The notes under the pieces were generated by a model, which saw only the letters and a program-made list of their open reading frames with translations, was not told the origin of the DNA and did not search any database. Shown piece by piece: positions 26,014 to 36,743 of a stretch of DNA of 64,000 bases (within the stretch, counting starts at the first letter, position 1; each line of letters starts with the position of its first letter). The translations under genes and the position numbers were made by a program. Source of the DNA: an uncultured Lachnospiraceae bacterium (GTDB lineage Bacteria > Bacillota > Clostridia > Lachnospirales > Lachnospiraceae); assembly GCA_947589095.1 (NCBI GenBank), contig CANQBX010000005.1, positions 1 through 64,000 of the forward strand. The letters are read 5' to 3'.

Positions 26014-27921
26014 CTATTCCAGCAGTTCCGGTTCCATTTTCCGAATATAAGATTCCAGTGTATTCCTGTCGATCAGCGCCGCGACGACGCCCTGTCTGGC
26101 TATGCAGAAACCGGCCGCGTAGGCGGCGATGCGGATGGCTCTTTCCAGGCTGCAACCTTCGATCAGGAAGGACGCCAGCGCTGAGATAAACGCGTCCGCG
26201 CCGCCTGTGGTATCGACCGGGACGGTGTCGACCGCCGGAAAATACCGGCTCAGCTCCGGAGAACGCAGGTAGCATCCCTTATCGCCCAGTGTAATGATGA
26301 CGGTGCCCGCACCTCTGCGCAGCAGTTCGTCGGCCTGCGCTTCCGGCGTTTCACAGCCGGGGCAGAGGACTGCCGCCTCGCGGCGGTTGGGAACCAGAAT
26401 ATCGGTATTGGCGTACAGTTCGTCCGGCAGGCTTTTCGCGGTAGCCGGTTTAACGATGGTCTTCACGCCGTATTGCCTTGCGGTGCGGGCCGCCTCTGCG
26501 GCAGACTGCATCGGAATTTCGGTGGATATCAGGCAGTATCCGGCTTTTTCGAACAGAAACTGCTGGCTTCGGATCTTCTCCGGCAGCAGTCTGGCATTGG
26601 CGCCCGGCAGAATCGTGATGGCGCCCTCGCCATTTTTCTCGATATAAATATAGGCAGTTCCGGTAGGCTGGTTCATATCTTTGTGGATGCCATGGGTAGC
26701 CACATGCTCATCCTCCAGCCTGCGCATGATGTAGGAAGAGTAAACGTCGTTGCCGATCTCGCCCATCAGGGATACCTGCCGGCCCAGCCGGGCGGCGCCT
26801 ATGGCCTGGTTGACGCCCTTGCCGCCGGGAGTGGTGACAGCGCTCTGGATCGTGATGGTCTTGCCGCTTTGGGGAATGTGTTCTACGGAGAAGGTAAAAT
26901 CCGTATTGATACTTCCGACGACCACGATCTTCTTGGCCCGCAGAAACGGCGGGCTGTCGATGCTGTCTGTGCCATCCATTTCAGTAGTGGGCTTAAACAG
27001 ATATTCCTCCGACTCTGCCGGCGCGCCGGTATCCTCAAGAATCGAAACCAGTCGTCCGCATACATAGGAGCCGAATTCATAGTAGGGGATGAGCGGCCCG
27101 GAGATGCGGGGCATAGAGCAGAGGTCATCCGGATCGTCCTTTAAGCTGACGATCGAAAAATCATCCGGAATATCGTAATGCAGCGTTTTCAATTCCCGGC
27201 AGACGGAAAGAGCGTCCGGCAGATGGGAGCAGATGACGCCGGTGGCGCCGCTTTCCAGCAGCTGACGGAAGCTGCCGCTGTCGCCGGAGGCAAGCTGCAG
27301 ACTGCGGTCAAACGTGATCTGATTGTCGAACAGGCAGCGCTTGTAGCCTTCCAGCATAGCCGGAAACCGCCGGCTGTCCGTGTCAAAGAGGCAGGCGATC
27401 TTCGTGTGCCGGCGATCGACGAGACTCTGGGTCATAGCGTAACTGAGTTCGGCAAAATCAATAGAATAGGAGGGCTCGGACAGAAAACTGTCGATCGTGC
27501 AGACCGGGATCCCCTGTTCGGCAAAGTAGTGGGACTGCTGCCCGCTTTCCTCGCCTGCCGGCAGCCAGATCACGCCGTCGACCCGGTTCTTGCAGAGAGT
27601 GGTAATATGCTTGAGTTCCTGCTGCATATTCCCGTCGCTGTCCAGCAGCAGGATGCTGTAACCATGAGCCTGGGCAGTCTGCATGATCCCGTTGATCATG
27701 CGGACCGAGGAAGGCGCCTTGTTCATCAGCACCCCCAGAAGAAATGTGCGGGAGGTGGAAAGATTCTTCACCATGCCGTACGGCGTATAGTTGTACTCCT
27801 TAACGATCTTAAGCACCCGCTCGCGGGTAGCCGGATTGATGTACTGGTCCTTGTTATTCACGATCTTTGAAACAGTAGAGATCGAAACGCCTGCCAGTTC
27901 GGCGATTTCCTTAATTGTCAT
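26014..27921 (-). CDS. LacI-type transcription regulator fused to a PfkB (ribokinase-like) sugar kinase
   Basis: A single 635-residue chain. Residues 1-50 are a LacI helix-turn-helix (MTIKEIAELAGVSISTVSKIVNN) with hinge. Residues about 55-325 are a periplasmic-binding-protein-like sensor with clear but degenerate LacI features. Residues about 335-630 are a complete PfkB kinase: GSINTDF, PGGKGVNQAIGAARLG, the ATP-site TLGDKGCYL and the catalytic-base region DTTGGADAF, where GAGD of the family is changed to GGAD but the Asp is kept. Start 27921 has GAGGG upstream. The gene diverges from the GH51/importer unit, whose promoter holds a candidate operator. A kinase domain on the repressor could link sugar phosphorylation to regulation; this is inference. 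Such fusions are uncommon. Confidence 0.88.
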   Translation of the reverse strand: MTIKEIAELAGVSISTVSKIVNNKDQYINPATRERVLKIVKEYNYTPYGMVKNLSTSRTFLLGVLMNKAPSSVRMINGIMQTAQAHGYSILLLDSDGNMQQELKHITTLCKNRVDGVIWLPAGEESGQQSHYFAEQGIPVCTIDSFLSEPSYSIDFAELSYAMTQSLVDRRHTKIACLFDTDSRRFPAMLEGYKRCLFDNQITFDRSLQLASGDSGSFRQLLESGATGVICSHLPDALSVCRELKTLHYDIPDDFSIVSLKDDPDDLCSMPRISGPLIPYYEFGSYVCGRLVSILEDTGAPAESEEYLFKPTTEMDGTDSIDSPPFLRAKKIVVVGSINTDFTFSVEHIPQSGKTITIQSAVTTPGGKGVNQAIGAARLGRQVSLMGEIGNDVYSSYIMRRLEDEHVATHGIHKDMNQPTGTAYIYIEKNGEGAITILPGANARLLPEKIRSQQFLFEKAGYCLISTEIPMQSAAEAARTARQYGVKTIVKPATAKSLPDELYANTDILVPNRREAAVLCPGCETPEAQADELLRRGAGTVIITLGDKGCYLRSPELSRYFPAVDTVPVDTTGGADAFISALASFLIEGCSLERAIRIAAYAAGFCIARQGVVAALIDRNTLESYIRKMEPELLE

Positions 27922-28167
27922 GTATTTGCCCTCATAAAAATACAAAAATCTGGTTTTCTAAATTATATCGGGAGAGAGAGGATATTGTCAAGAATAATAG
28001 ATTTATTTTGTTTGGCATGAGGTGGAAAAACCGTGTTTGATTCTGATAATTCCTAAAAAATAGGAAAACAAAAGGAATAAATGGAAAATATTTCAAATAA
28101 AATTAGGAAAATCATACAGGAAAACAGTTGCACATCTAGTTGTATTGCATAAAGATGAAATTGTCAC

Positions 28168-29789
<1,622 letters not shown>

Positions 29790-29861
29790 AGCTATTAATG
29801 CGTTAGCCCTAAATTGGCTGTTAGATATCTAACTACCACATTTTTATTGCAGAAGGAGGTG

Positions 29862-30866
29862 ATGAGTACGAAGAAAGCAGTGAATGGGAATGGAAAATGC
29901 AAGTCTGGGAAGATTCTGGTGATCGGGAGCCTGAATGTGGATATGGTGGTGGATGTGGATCATATGCCGGTGGTGGGAGAAACTATCATCAGTGCCGACA
30001 TGGACATGATCCCGGGCGGAAAGGGCGCGAATCAGGCCTGCGCGGCCGGATACCTGGGAACAAATGTGTCGATGCTGGGCGCGGTAGGCGACGACTCCTA
30101 TGCAAGGCTGCAGTTCATGAGTCTTGACAAGGCAGGGGTGGATACCTCCCGTGTCATCGTAAAGAAAGAGGAAAAGACAGGGGTCGCGTTCATTACAGTG
30201 AACCGGAACGGTGAGAATTGCATTGTGGTAGTTTCCGGAGCCAATGCGGCGCTGTCACCGCAGGACATCGACGCGCACCAGGATCTGCTGGATGAATGCG
30301 ACGTGGTGCTTTTGCAGATGGAGATTCCGATGGCGACGGTCTGCCACGCGGCGCGGCTGGCGAAAGACAGGGGAAAGATGGTAATTCTGGATCCTGCGCC
30401 AGTGCCGGCAGTTTTCCCGGAAGAGCTCTATGCTTGCGTGGATGTGATCAAGCCAAACCGGACGGAAACGGCGATGCTGACCGGCGTGGACTGCAGAACC
30501 GAGGAAGGACTGAAGCGGGCCGCAAAACGTCTGCGTGTCAAAGGCATCCGGGAGGTGCTGGTTACGTTGGGAGGCGATGGCGTCTATATCGACTCCGCCA
30601 CCTGTGGGATCAGCCATATTCCGGCGCGGCGCGTGCAGGCACTGGACACGACGGCGGCAGGCGATTCCTTCACGGCGGCGCTGGCGTTCATGCTGGTGCA
30701 GGGAAAGAACATCCGGGAGGCGGCAGAATTTGCCAATACGGTGTCAGCTATCGTTGTTACGCGGAAAGGGGCGCAGACATCGATGCCGATGCTGGATGAG
30801 GTGGTTGCGTATATGGAACAGGATATCATGTGGCAGATTGAAACCCGAAAGGAGGCACAGGGATGA
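29862..30866 (+). CDS. Ribokinase-like PfkB sugar kinase
   Basis: PfkB-family kinase with GSLNVDMVVDVDHMPVVGET, PGGKGANQACAAGYLG, the ATP-site TLGGDGVYI and the catalytic DTTAAGDSF. It would phosphorylate a sugar released inside the cell, ribose or another pentose or keto-deoxy acid. The start is uncertain: ATG 29862 follows AAGGAGG with only two bases between, and later GTG or ATG codons are possible. The stop overlaps the first permease gene by four bases, so the genes are coupled. A second PfkB domain is part of the divergent regulator. Confidence 0.85.
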   Translation: MSTKKAVNGNGKCKSGKILVIGSLNVDMVVDVDHMPVVGETIISADMDMIPGGKGANQACAAGYLGTNVSMLGAVGDDSYARLQFMSLDKAGVDTSRVIVKKEEKTGVAFITVNRNGENCIVVVSGANAALSPQDIDAHQDLLDECDVVLLQMEIPMATVCHAARLAKDRGKMVILDPAPVPAVFPEELYACVDVIKPNRTETAMLTGVDCRTEEGLKRAAKRLRVKGIREVLVTLGGDGVYIDSATCGISHIPARRVQALDTTAAGDSFTAALAFMLVQGKNIREAAEFANTVSAIVVTRKGAQTSMPMLDEVVAYMEQDIMWQIETRKEAQG

Positions 30867-31816
30867 AGAAATCCAAGGCCCGGAAGCTGAATGCCAGGCT
30901 CCCATGTCAGAGAAAGGGATATATACGCAAACGTCTCTACCAGAGCTGGCAGTTGTATGTGCTGTTGCTGCCGGGATTGATCTATCTGCTGATATTCATG
31001 TACGGTCCCATGTATGGGGTTCAGATTGCATTTAAGGACTATCGCCCTTCCAGGGGAATCTGGGGAAGCGAATGGGTGGGTTTAAAACATTTCATCACAT
31101 ATATAACCTATCCCAAATTCTGGACGATGATCAGGAACACGCTGTCGATCACGTTGTACAACCTGGCAATGTTCCCTTGCGGAATCATTTTCGCATTGCT
31201 CTTGAATGAGATCCGGCATGCCAGGATGAAAAAGACAGTGCAGATGCTCACCTATATGCCTCACTTTCTCTCAGAGGTGGTGGTCTGTGCCTTGATTCTT
31301 CTGATGCTGGACATGAATAATGGCCCGATCAACGGCCTGATTGCCTGGATGGGAGGAAAGAGGATTAATTTCATGGGTATCCCCGAGTTGTTTCCCTCCA
31401 TTTTCGTGCTGTCGGGCGTATGGCAGAACCTGGGGTGGAATTCCATCCTCTATATCTCCGCATTGTCCGGCATATCTATGGATCTGGTGGAGGCAGCCAG
31501 AATTGATGGGGCAAGACGTCTGCAGATTATCTGGCATGTGTATCTGCTGGGAATCATGCCGACCATAATCACCACATTTCTTCTGTCGGTGGGGCACATC
31601 ATGAGTCTTGGCTATTCGAAAATCCTGCTTTTGCAGAATGATATGAACCTGGAGGTATCCACGGTCATATCCCTTTATACCTATAATGTTGGCATCCTGA
31701 GGGGACAGTATAGTCTGTCAGCAGCGGTGGGTCTTTTCAATAACGTGATTAATATTATCATTCTGCTGCTGGTGAATTATATCATGAAGAAGTTGTCCGA
31801 CACGAGTTTGTTTTGA
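30863..31816 (+). CDS. ABC sugar transporter permease, LplB type
   Basis: Inner-membrane permease of a CUT1-like importer for oligosaccharides. Six hydrophobic segments follow a basic N-terminus, and the EAA loop that docks the ATPase is visible as EAARIDGARRLQ. It matches the LplB/YteP group, whose partners are YtcP/YtcQ-like proteins, exactly the next two genes. As usual for this group no dedicated ATPase gene is present; a shared MsmK-type ATPase encoded elsewhere would energise it. Confidence 0.9.
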   Translation: MKKSKARKLNARLPCQRKGYIRKRLYQSWQLYVLLLPGLIYLLIFMYGPMYGVQIAFKDYRPSRGIWGSEWVGLKHFITYITYPKFWTMIRNTLSITLYNLAMFPCGIIFALLLNEIRHARMKKTVQMLTYMPHFLSEVVVCALILLMLDMNNGPINGLIAWMGGKRINFMGIPELFPSIFVLSGVWQNLGWNSILYISALSGISMDLVEAARIDGARRLQIIWHVYLLGIMPTIITTFLLSVGHIMSLGYSKILLLQNDMNLEVSTVISLYTYNVGILRGQYSLSAAVGLFNNVINIIILLLVNYIMKKLSDTSLF

Positions 31817-31833
31817 AAAAAGGAGGAGAGGTG

Positions 31834-32775
31834 ATGGAGAAAAGGGGCAAGGGCGATCGGACCAGACAAAAGCGTGTGCGTGTAACAACAGGGGACAGAT
31901 TGTTTACGGTGGTGGTATATGGGTTAGTGCTATTGATTACAGCCTGCTGCGTGTATCCGATCTACTATACCATTATTGCTTCTGTATCAGATGCCACCGC
32001 ACTTTATGGAGGCAAGGTCACTTTCCTGCCGTCCGGCTTTCATCTGGATGCTTACAGAGAAGTTTTCAGCAACAGACAGATATGGCGCAGCTACGCGCTC
32101 ACAATCTTTTATACAGTGGGAGGAACGCTGGTGAATATGGTACTTACGGTTCCGACTGCGTATGCATTAAGCCGGAAGCGTATGTTCGGCAGAGGCTTTC
32201 TCACTGCGGTGTTTCTGGTTACCATGTACTTTGGCGGTGGGTTGATCCCAACATATATGCTGTTTAAGAATCTTCACTTGGTCAATACGCCGTGGATTAT
32301 GCTGGTATGCGGGGGGTTGAGTGTTTACAATGTTGTACTTACCAGAACGTATTTTCAGACCAGTATTCCTGACGGACTGTATGAGGCGGCCCGGATCGAT
32401 GGTGCGAATGAGTTCCTGATCTTTGCAAGAATCATGCTGCCGCTTGCCAAACCGATTTTAGCTGTCATCACTCTGTATTATGCGGTGGGGCATTGGAGCA
32501 GTTGGTTTAGCGCTATGATCTATATCTCAAACACAGAGCTGCATCCTCTGCAGCTGGTGCTGAGAAGAATATTGATCCAAAATGAATCTGCCGTGATGAA
32601 TATGGGAGAAATCACATCCCAGACTTTGGCGGATTCTCTGCGAAGGAAGATGGAGCTTACTCAGGTGATGAAATTTGCGCTTGTGTTGATATCCAGCGCA
32701 CCCATGCTGGTGGTCTATCCTTTTGTGCAGAAATATTTTATAAAGGGAGTCATGGTGGGAGCTTTGAAAGAGTAA
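31834..32775 (+). CDS. ABC sugar transporter permease, YtcP type
   Basis: Second membrane subunit of the importer, with six predicted membrane helices and the EAA motif EAARIDGANEFLIFARIMLPLAKP. The start at 31834 has GGAGGAG upstream; the frame also opens at a TTG at 31813. Seventeen bases separate it from the first permease. Confidence 0.9.
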   Translation: MEKRGKGDRTRQKRVRVTTGDRLFTVVVYGLVLLITACCVYPIYYTIIASVSDATALYGGKVTFLPSGFHLDAYREVFSNRQIWRSYALTIFYTVGGTLVNMVLTVPTAYALSRKRMFGRGFLTAVFLVTMYFGGGLIPTYMLFKNLHLVNTPWIMLVCGGLSVYNVVLTRTYFQTSIPDGLYEAARIDGANEFLIFARIMLPLAKPILAVITLYYAVGHWSSWFSAMIYISNTELHPLQLVLRRILIQNESAVMNMGEITSQTLADSLRRKMELTQVMKFALVLISSAPMLVVYPFVQKYFIKGVMVGALKE

Positions 32776-32819
32776 CGAATATATAATTATAACGAAATTA
32801 CAATAAGGAGGAGAATCAT

Positions 32820-34661
32820 ATGTTTTCAAAACAAGGTATTATGAAACGTCTGTCAGTTGGCGCGTTGATATTGGCCATGACTGGAACCAGCCTGTTGACA
32901 GGCTGCAGCGGCTCTGCTTCGAATGCAGGCAGCCAGACAACTGAGGCTCAGGTCACAAAGAATACGGAACAAGCAAAAACAACGGAAGCGGAGAGCACGG
33001 CTGCACAGTCAGAAGCGGTTTCATCGGAGCCTGTCACGATCAAAATTTTGACCAAATTGCGCGAATTGGCCAAGGATGTCACATTGGACGACGTATATAT
33101 TTGGCATTATTTGGAATATTATATGAGGCAGCAGGGTTATAATGTAACCATTGAAATGGAGGATGCCGGTGCTGATCCTGGCGAAAGAATGTCCCTGCTT
33201 CTCAATACAGGGGATTTGCCGGATATCGTGATCGGTATCGGTCTTAGCAATGTGGACGCAGTTAACTATGGAGTCAATGAGGGGATGTTGCTGGACTGGT
33301 TGCCGTATCTGAATGATCCGGAAATCATGCCTAATGCGAATGCGCTGCTCTCTTCGAATCCTGAATATTTTGAGGAAGTGATCTGCTCGGATGGAAAGAT
33401 CTATTCTCTCCCGGGCATTGAGGAACGCACATATCTGTGGCTGGCAGGCAATTATGCCGGCTCAGATGTATATATCAATGAAGATTGGCTGGAAGCCTGC
33501 AATCTGGAACCGCCTCAAACTTCAGAAGAACTTCTGGACATGATGAGGGCCTTTTCAGAGAAAAAGAAGGCAGAAGGAAAGGATGGAGTAGTTTATGTCG
33601 CGAGTTCCAGGGGTGCGATAGAAAACTCGATCTGGTCCGGTCTGGGCTTTTACGGAAGCGGATTAAGTCAATTTGGGACCACTATTTCCATTAAGGACGG
33701 CAAGGTTGAGCTTCCTGCGGCCACGGAGGATTATCGGACATTTATCGAAATAATGCATAGCATGTACTCTGAAGGACTCATCTCACAGGATTATTTTACG
33801 ATAGATACTGATACGGCGGCCAGTATAGAGTCGACACTTGAATATCCGATGATAGATAATCCGTTTAAAACAATGACCGATCCGAAGGCTTTCAAGTCCT
33901 GGATCGATATGCCGCCGTTTACCGTGGGCGATAATACTACTGTGGTGAAATCGGTAAGAAGCAATGTTACAACTGGAAATCTGTGGGCATCTGCCGAAAC
34001 AGAGCATCCTGAAATCGTAGCGAAGATGATGGATTTCTTCTATGACAAACAGGACGGCGTACCGATCTGGCTGTTTGGCCCGAAGAGCGGAGAAGACCCC
34101 CTTGGCCTGGTAGAAGGGTGGACCGTGAAGGACGGAAAGTTCACATGTAAAGAGGTGGAGGATGGAAATTATGACAACTGGGATGCATATGCACAGAATC
34201 GTCTTATTGGTCCTTATCCAAGTTGTACGATCGGAGTAGGATACGCTGACAGCCGCAATGAAGATGGATCCCCCAATTATTTGGGAACTAAATCCTATGT
34301 AGATCCAATTACGGGGAAAGAAGTCGAAATGGTGATAAAAGCGGTCTATACTGATGACATAGTAGATGGCGCCATGAGGTTGAAAAAAGAGGCGCAATGG
34401 GCGACTGATCCGGTACATGTGACTACCGTACGTCTGCCATCCGTTTATTTGGATGGAGAAACCGCCAGACACGCGGATGAATTGTCCATGTTAATCGGAG
34501 ACCAGATCAAGACGGAGTCGGTCAATTTCATAACCGGAAAGCGCCCCATATCAGAACTGGATCAGTATTTTGAGGAAATCAAAAGTCTGGGCGTCGACGA
34601 ATTTGTGGAGATCTATCGGAACGCCTATAGTCGTTACATTGATAGTGTCTTCGGGGATTGA
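32820..34661 (+). CDS. Extracellular solute-binding lipoprotein of the ABC importer
   Basis: A 613-residue substrate-binding protein with a lipoprotein leader (hydrophobic stretch ending LLTGC; the Cys at about residue 29 would be lipidated) and a Ser/Thr/Glu-rich linker of about 35 residues. The large size and PDIVIGIG segment fit the LipO/YtcQ group that binds oligosaccharides for LplB/YtcP permeases. It sits on the outer face of the membrane. Promoterless position 44 bases after the permease gene, with AAGGAGGAG before the start. Confidence 0.88.
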   Translation: MFSKQGIMKRLSVGALILAMTGTSLLTGCSGSASNAGSQTTEAQVTKNTEQAKTTEAESTAAQSEAVSSEPVTIKILTKLRELAKDVTLDDVYIWHYLEYYMRQQGYNVTIEMEDAGADPGERMSLLLNTGDLPDIVIGIGLSNVDAVNYGVNEGMLLDWLPYLNDPEIMPNANALLSSNPEYFEEVICSDGKIYSLPGIEERTYLWLAGNYAGSDVYINEDWLEACNLEPPQTSEELLDMMRAFSEKKKAEGKDGVVYVASSRGAIENSIWSGLGFYGSGLSQFGTTISIKDGKVELPAATEDYRTFIEIMHSMYSEGLISQDYFTIDTDTAASIESTLEYPMIDNPFKTMTDPKAFKSWIDMPPFTVGDNTTVVKSVRSNVTTGNLWASAETEHPEIVAKMMDFFYDKQDGVPIWLFGPKSGEDPLGLVEGWTVKDGKFTCKEVEDGNYDNWDAYAQNRLIGPYPSCTIGVGYADSRNEDGSPNYLGTKSYVDPITGKEVEMVIKAVYTDDIVDGAMRLKKEAQWATDPVHVTTVRLPSVYLDGETARHADELSMLIGDQIKTESVNFITGKRPISELDQYFEEIKSLGVDEFVEIYRNAYSRYIDSVFGD

Positions 34662-34686
34662 GAGAATCCAGTATGTGAATGCAGTT

Positions 34687-34704
34687 GGAGGGGGATACCC
34701 CTCC
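34687..34704 (+). promoter_or_regulatory. Intercistronic hairpin
   Basis: Perfect stem GGAGGGG / CCCCTCC with loop GATA and no T-run. Between the binding-protein gene and the first BNR gene it may protect the upstream mRNA or partly attenuate the downstream genes. Confidence 0.5.
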
Positions 34705-34822
34705 TCTGCATACCTGGCGCACCTGTGGACAGATCGTGTCCGCCGGTAGAAGGAGTTAGGGATAATAATTCTTACACTGCTGCTTGTGACGCCGGCTGAA
34801 CGGCGGCGGAATGGAGATAAGT

Positions 34823-36052
34823 ATGAAAATGATGCACAAAAAGCTGGCGATGCTTTTCCTTGTGTTTGTTGCGACGGCTGCTTTGGCGGCAGGATGTGGA
34901 AAAGGAAATGAGAATGACAGCGATATTTCAGCCAGCGTGGATCTCCAAATTGATGACGGTGAAGTAGAGGAAAATCAGGAAGATAGATTTATCCTGACGC
35001 CGGATAATCCCCCAAATGATGGGATTCTGTTTGCTGATCTTGAAGCAGAAGGACGAAGCGGTCATTTGGGTCATGCGCTGGTTGAATATGCACCGGGCGA
35101 AATTCTGGCCTTTTATCCGAATTGCTCCGCCGAGGATGAATATTGGAAAGGTCATTCGGGACATGGATGGATGGAGTACAAAAGGTCGACGGATGGCGGG
35201 GAGACATGGTCGGAACCATTTATTGAACCAAATTCAAAGAAGCTTTTTGATGAGACGGATGGAACCGAGACCATGATGTGCGAGAAGGCAATCTGTACTG
35301 ACGACGGAACGATCGTCCTGTTTTATCTGACTTGCGATATGGTTACAAGAGGACATGCCTGGGAGCCTAACCTCGAACCGCGTTATGCACTCAGCCATGA
35401 TGGAGGAGAGACTTTCTCTGATACAAGAGAAGTCATCAAGACAAAACAAAAATATAAGAGAATTTCCGGCAGAATATACGACGCGGATTATCGTGATGGC
35501 GTTATCTATGTCCTGCTCAATACATCCGGAGTTACCGATTTGTTTGTCAGCGAAGATAATGGAGAAAACTTTCAGCGCCGATCCACACTGCCTTTTAGGA
35601 CAGTTGCCGGATATGCCAATTTTTACGGTACGATGGAATTCATGCCAAATGGCGACCTGATTGCCTATACATACAACGAATCCGATGAATACAACATACC
35701 CTACGCAATAAGTCATGATAGTGGACTGACATGGGAGGAACCATCGACGGCTTATTTCGAAAAGAAAATCCGAAATCCTCAGCTGGCCTATTTCGGCGAT
35801 AAATGGTGGATGCATGGGAGGAGCGGAAACAAGGGTGAAAACAACGGCCATTTCATCCTGTATTTCTCTGAGGATGGAGTGAACTGGGACAGTGGCCAAT
35901 ATCTGCAGATGAAGACGGCAGGGTTTGGAGCCTATTCCAACAATCTGGTAGTCCACTGCGAAGATGGCAGCGAAAGGCTGCTGATACAGGCGTCCCATGC
36001 CTACTATCAGAATCGAACAAACGTCTACCATTGGTGGATAGATAAATCTTGA
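34823..36052 (+). CDS. BNR/Asp-box beta-propeller lipoprotein (sialidase-like fold)
   Basis: A 409-residue surface protein: lipoprotein leader ending LAAGC, an acidic linker, then a propeller domain with Asp-box repeats (STDGGETW, SHDGGETF, SEDNGENF, SHDSGLTW). These repeats belong to the sialidase superfamily, which includes sialidases and polysaccharide lyases or glycosidases of similar fold, so the chemistry is open. Start 34823 is preferred because GGAGAT precedes it. The paralogue at 36744 has the same domain without a leader. Lipid-anchored location next to the binding protein suggests extracellular trimming of the imported glycan. Confidence 0.75.
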   Translation: MKMMHKKLAMLFLVFVATAALAAGCGKGNENDSDISASVDLQIDDGEVEENQEDRFILTPDNPPNDGILFADLEAEGRSGHLGHALVEYAPGEILAFYPNCSAEDEYWKGHSGHGWMEYKRSTDGGETWSEPFIEPNSKKLFDETDGTETMMCEKAICTDDGTIVLFYLTCDMVTRGHAWEPNLEPRYALSHDGGETFSDTREVIKTKQKYKRISGRIYDADYRDGVIYVLLNTSGVTDLFVSEDNGENFQRRSTLPFRTVAGYANFYGTMEFMPNGDLIAYTYNESDEYNIPYAISHDSGLTWEEPSTAYFEKKIRNPQLAYFGDKWWMHGRSGNKGENNGHFILYFSEDGVNWDSGQYLQMKTAGFGAYSNNLVVHCEDGSERLLIQASHAYYQNRTNVYHWWIDKS

Positions 36053-36066
36053 CGGGAGGAAACAGG

Positions 36067-36711
36067 ATGAACAAAGTATTTGAAGAGATGTACCGTTCCG
36101 GCGTCGTGCCGGTAGTGATGTTATCCGACGAAAACAAGGCGGTTGGCCTGGCGCGCGCAATCCTGCGCGGCGGTATTGGCGTACTGGAGATCCCCATGCG
36201 CAATCCCGAGGCAGCGGATTGCATTCGCGCTGTGCGTACTCGCTGCCCGGAAATAGTGGTTGGAGCGGGAACGGTTTTGACGCCTCAGTTGGCGAAAACA
36301 GCTATTGAAGCAGGAGCTATGTTTGGAGTAGCTCCGGGGTATGACGATGAAATCATTGGGTATTTTCAGGAAAAAGGAATACCGTTTATTCCGGGAGCTA
36401 TTACTTCGACAGATATCCAGAAAGGCGTTCGCGCAGGGCTTTCTGTGATTAAGTTCTTCCCTTCGGAGCCGCATGGCGGACTGCGGACGATCGGTTATCT
36501 GGCGGAGCCGTTTTCCATGGTGAAATTTCTGCCGGCGGGAGGCGTGGGGCTCGGGAATCTGGAGGAATACCTGGCCAATCCGGCAGTGCTTGCCTGTGCG
36601 GGAGGATTCATGGCGCGGGCGCACCACATAGAGGAGGAAGACTGGGAGACAGTGACATCGATCTGTGCAGAGATTCGGGAGATTGCGGATAAGCGCCTGA
36701 GGGGAATCTGA
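36067..36711 (+). CDS. KDPG/KHG aldolase family protein
   Basis: Class I aldolase of the Eda family that splits a 2-keto-3-deoxy-phosphogluconate-like acid into pyruvate and an aldehyde phosphate. The Schiff-base Lys is K129 in VIKFFP, the catalytic Glu is E41 in LEIPMRN, and VGAGTVL is conserved; the family usually has EITLRT. GGGAGG precedes start 36067. With the PfkB kinases in the locus it implies degradation through a keto-deoxy acid. Length (214) is standard. Confidence 0.88.
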   Translation: MNKVFEEMYRSGVVPVVMLSDENKAVGLARAILRGGIGVLEIPMRNPEAADCIRAVRTRCPEIVVGAGTVLTPQLAKTAIEAGAMFGVAPGYDDEIIGYFQEKGIPFIPGAITSTDIQKGVRAGLSVIKFFPSEPHGGLRTIGYLAEPFSMVKFLPAGGVGLGNLEEYLANPAVLACAGGFMARAHHIEEEDWETVTSICAEIREIADKRLRGI

Positions 36712-36743
36712 TGTGATAAAGAGTCAGGGAAGGAGAATGAAAA

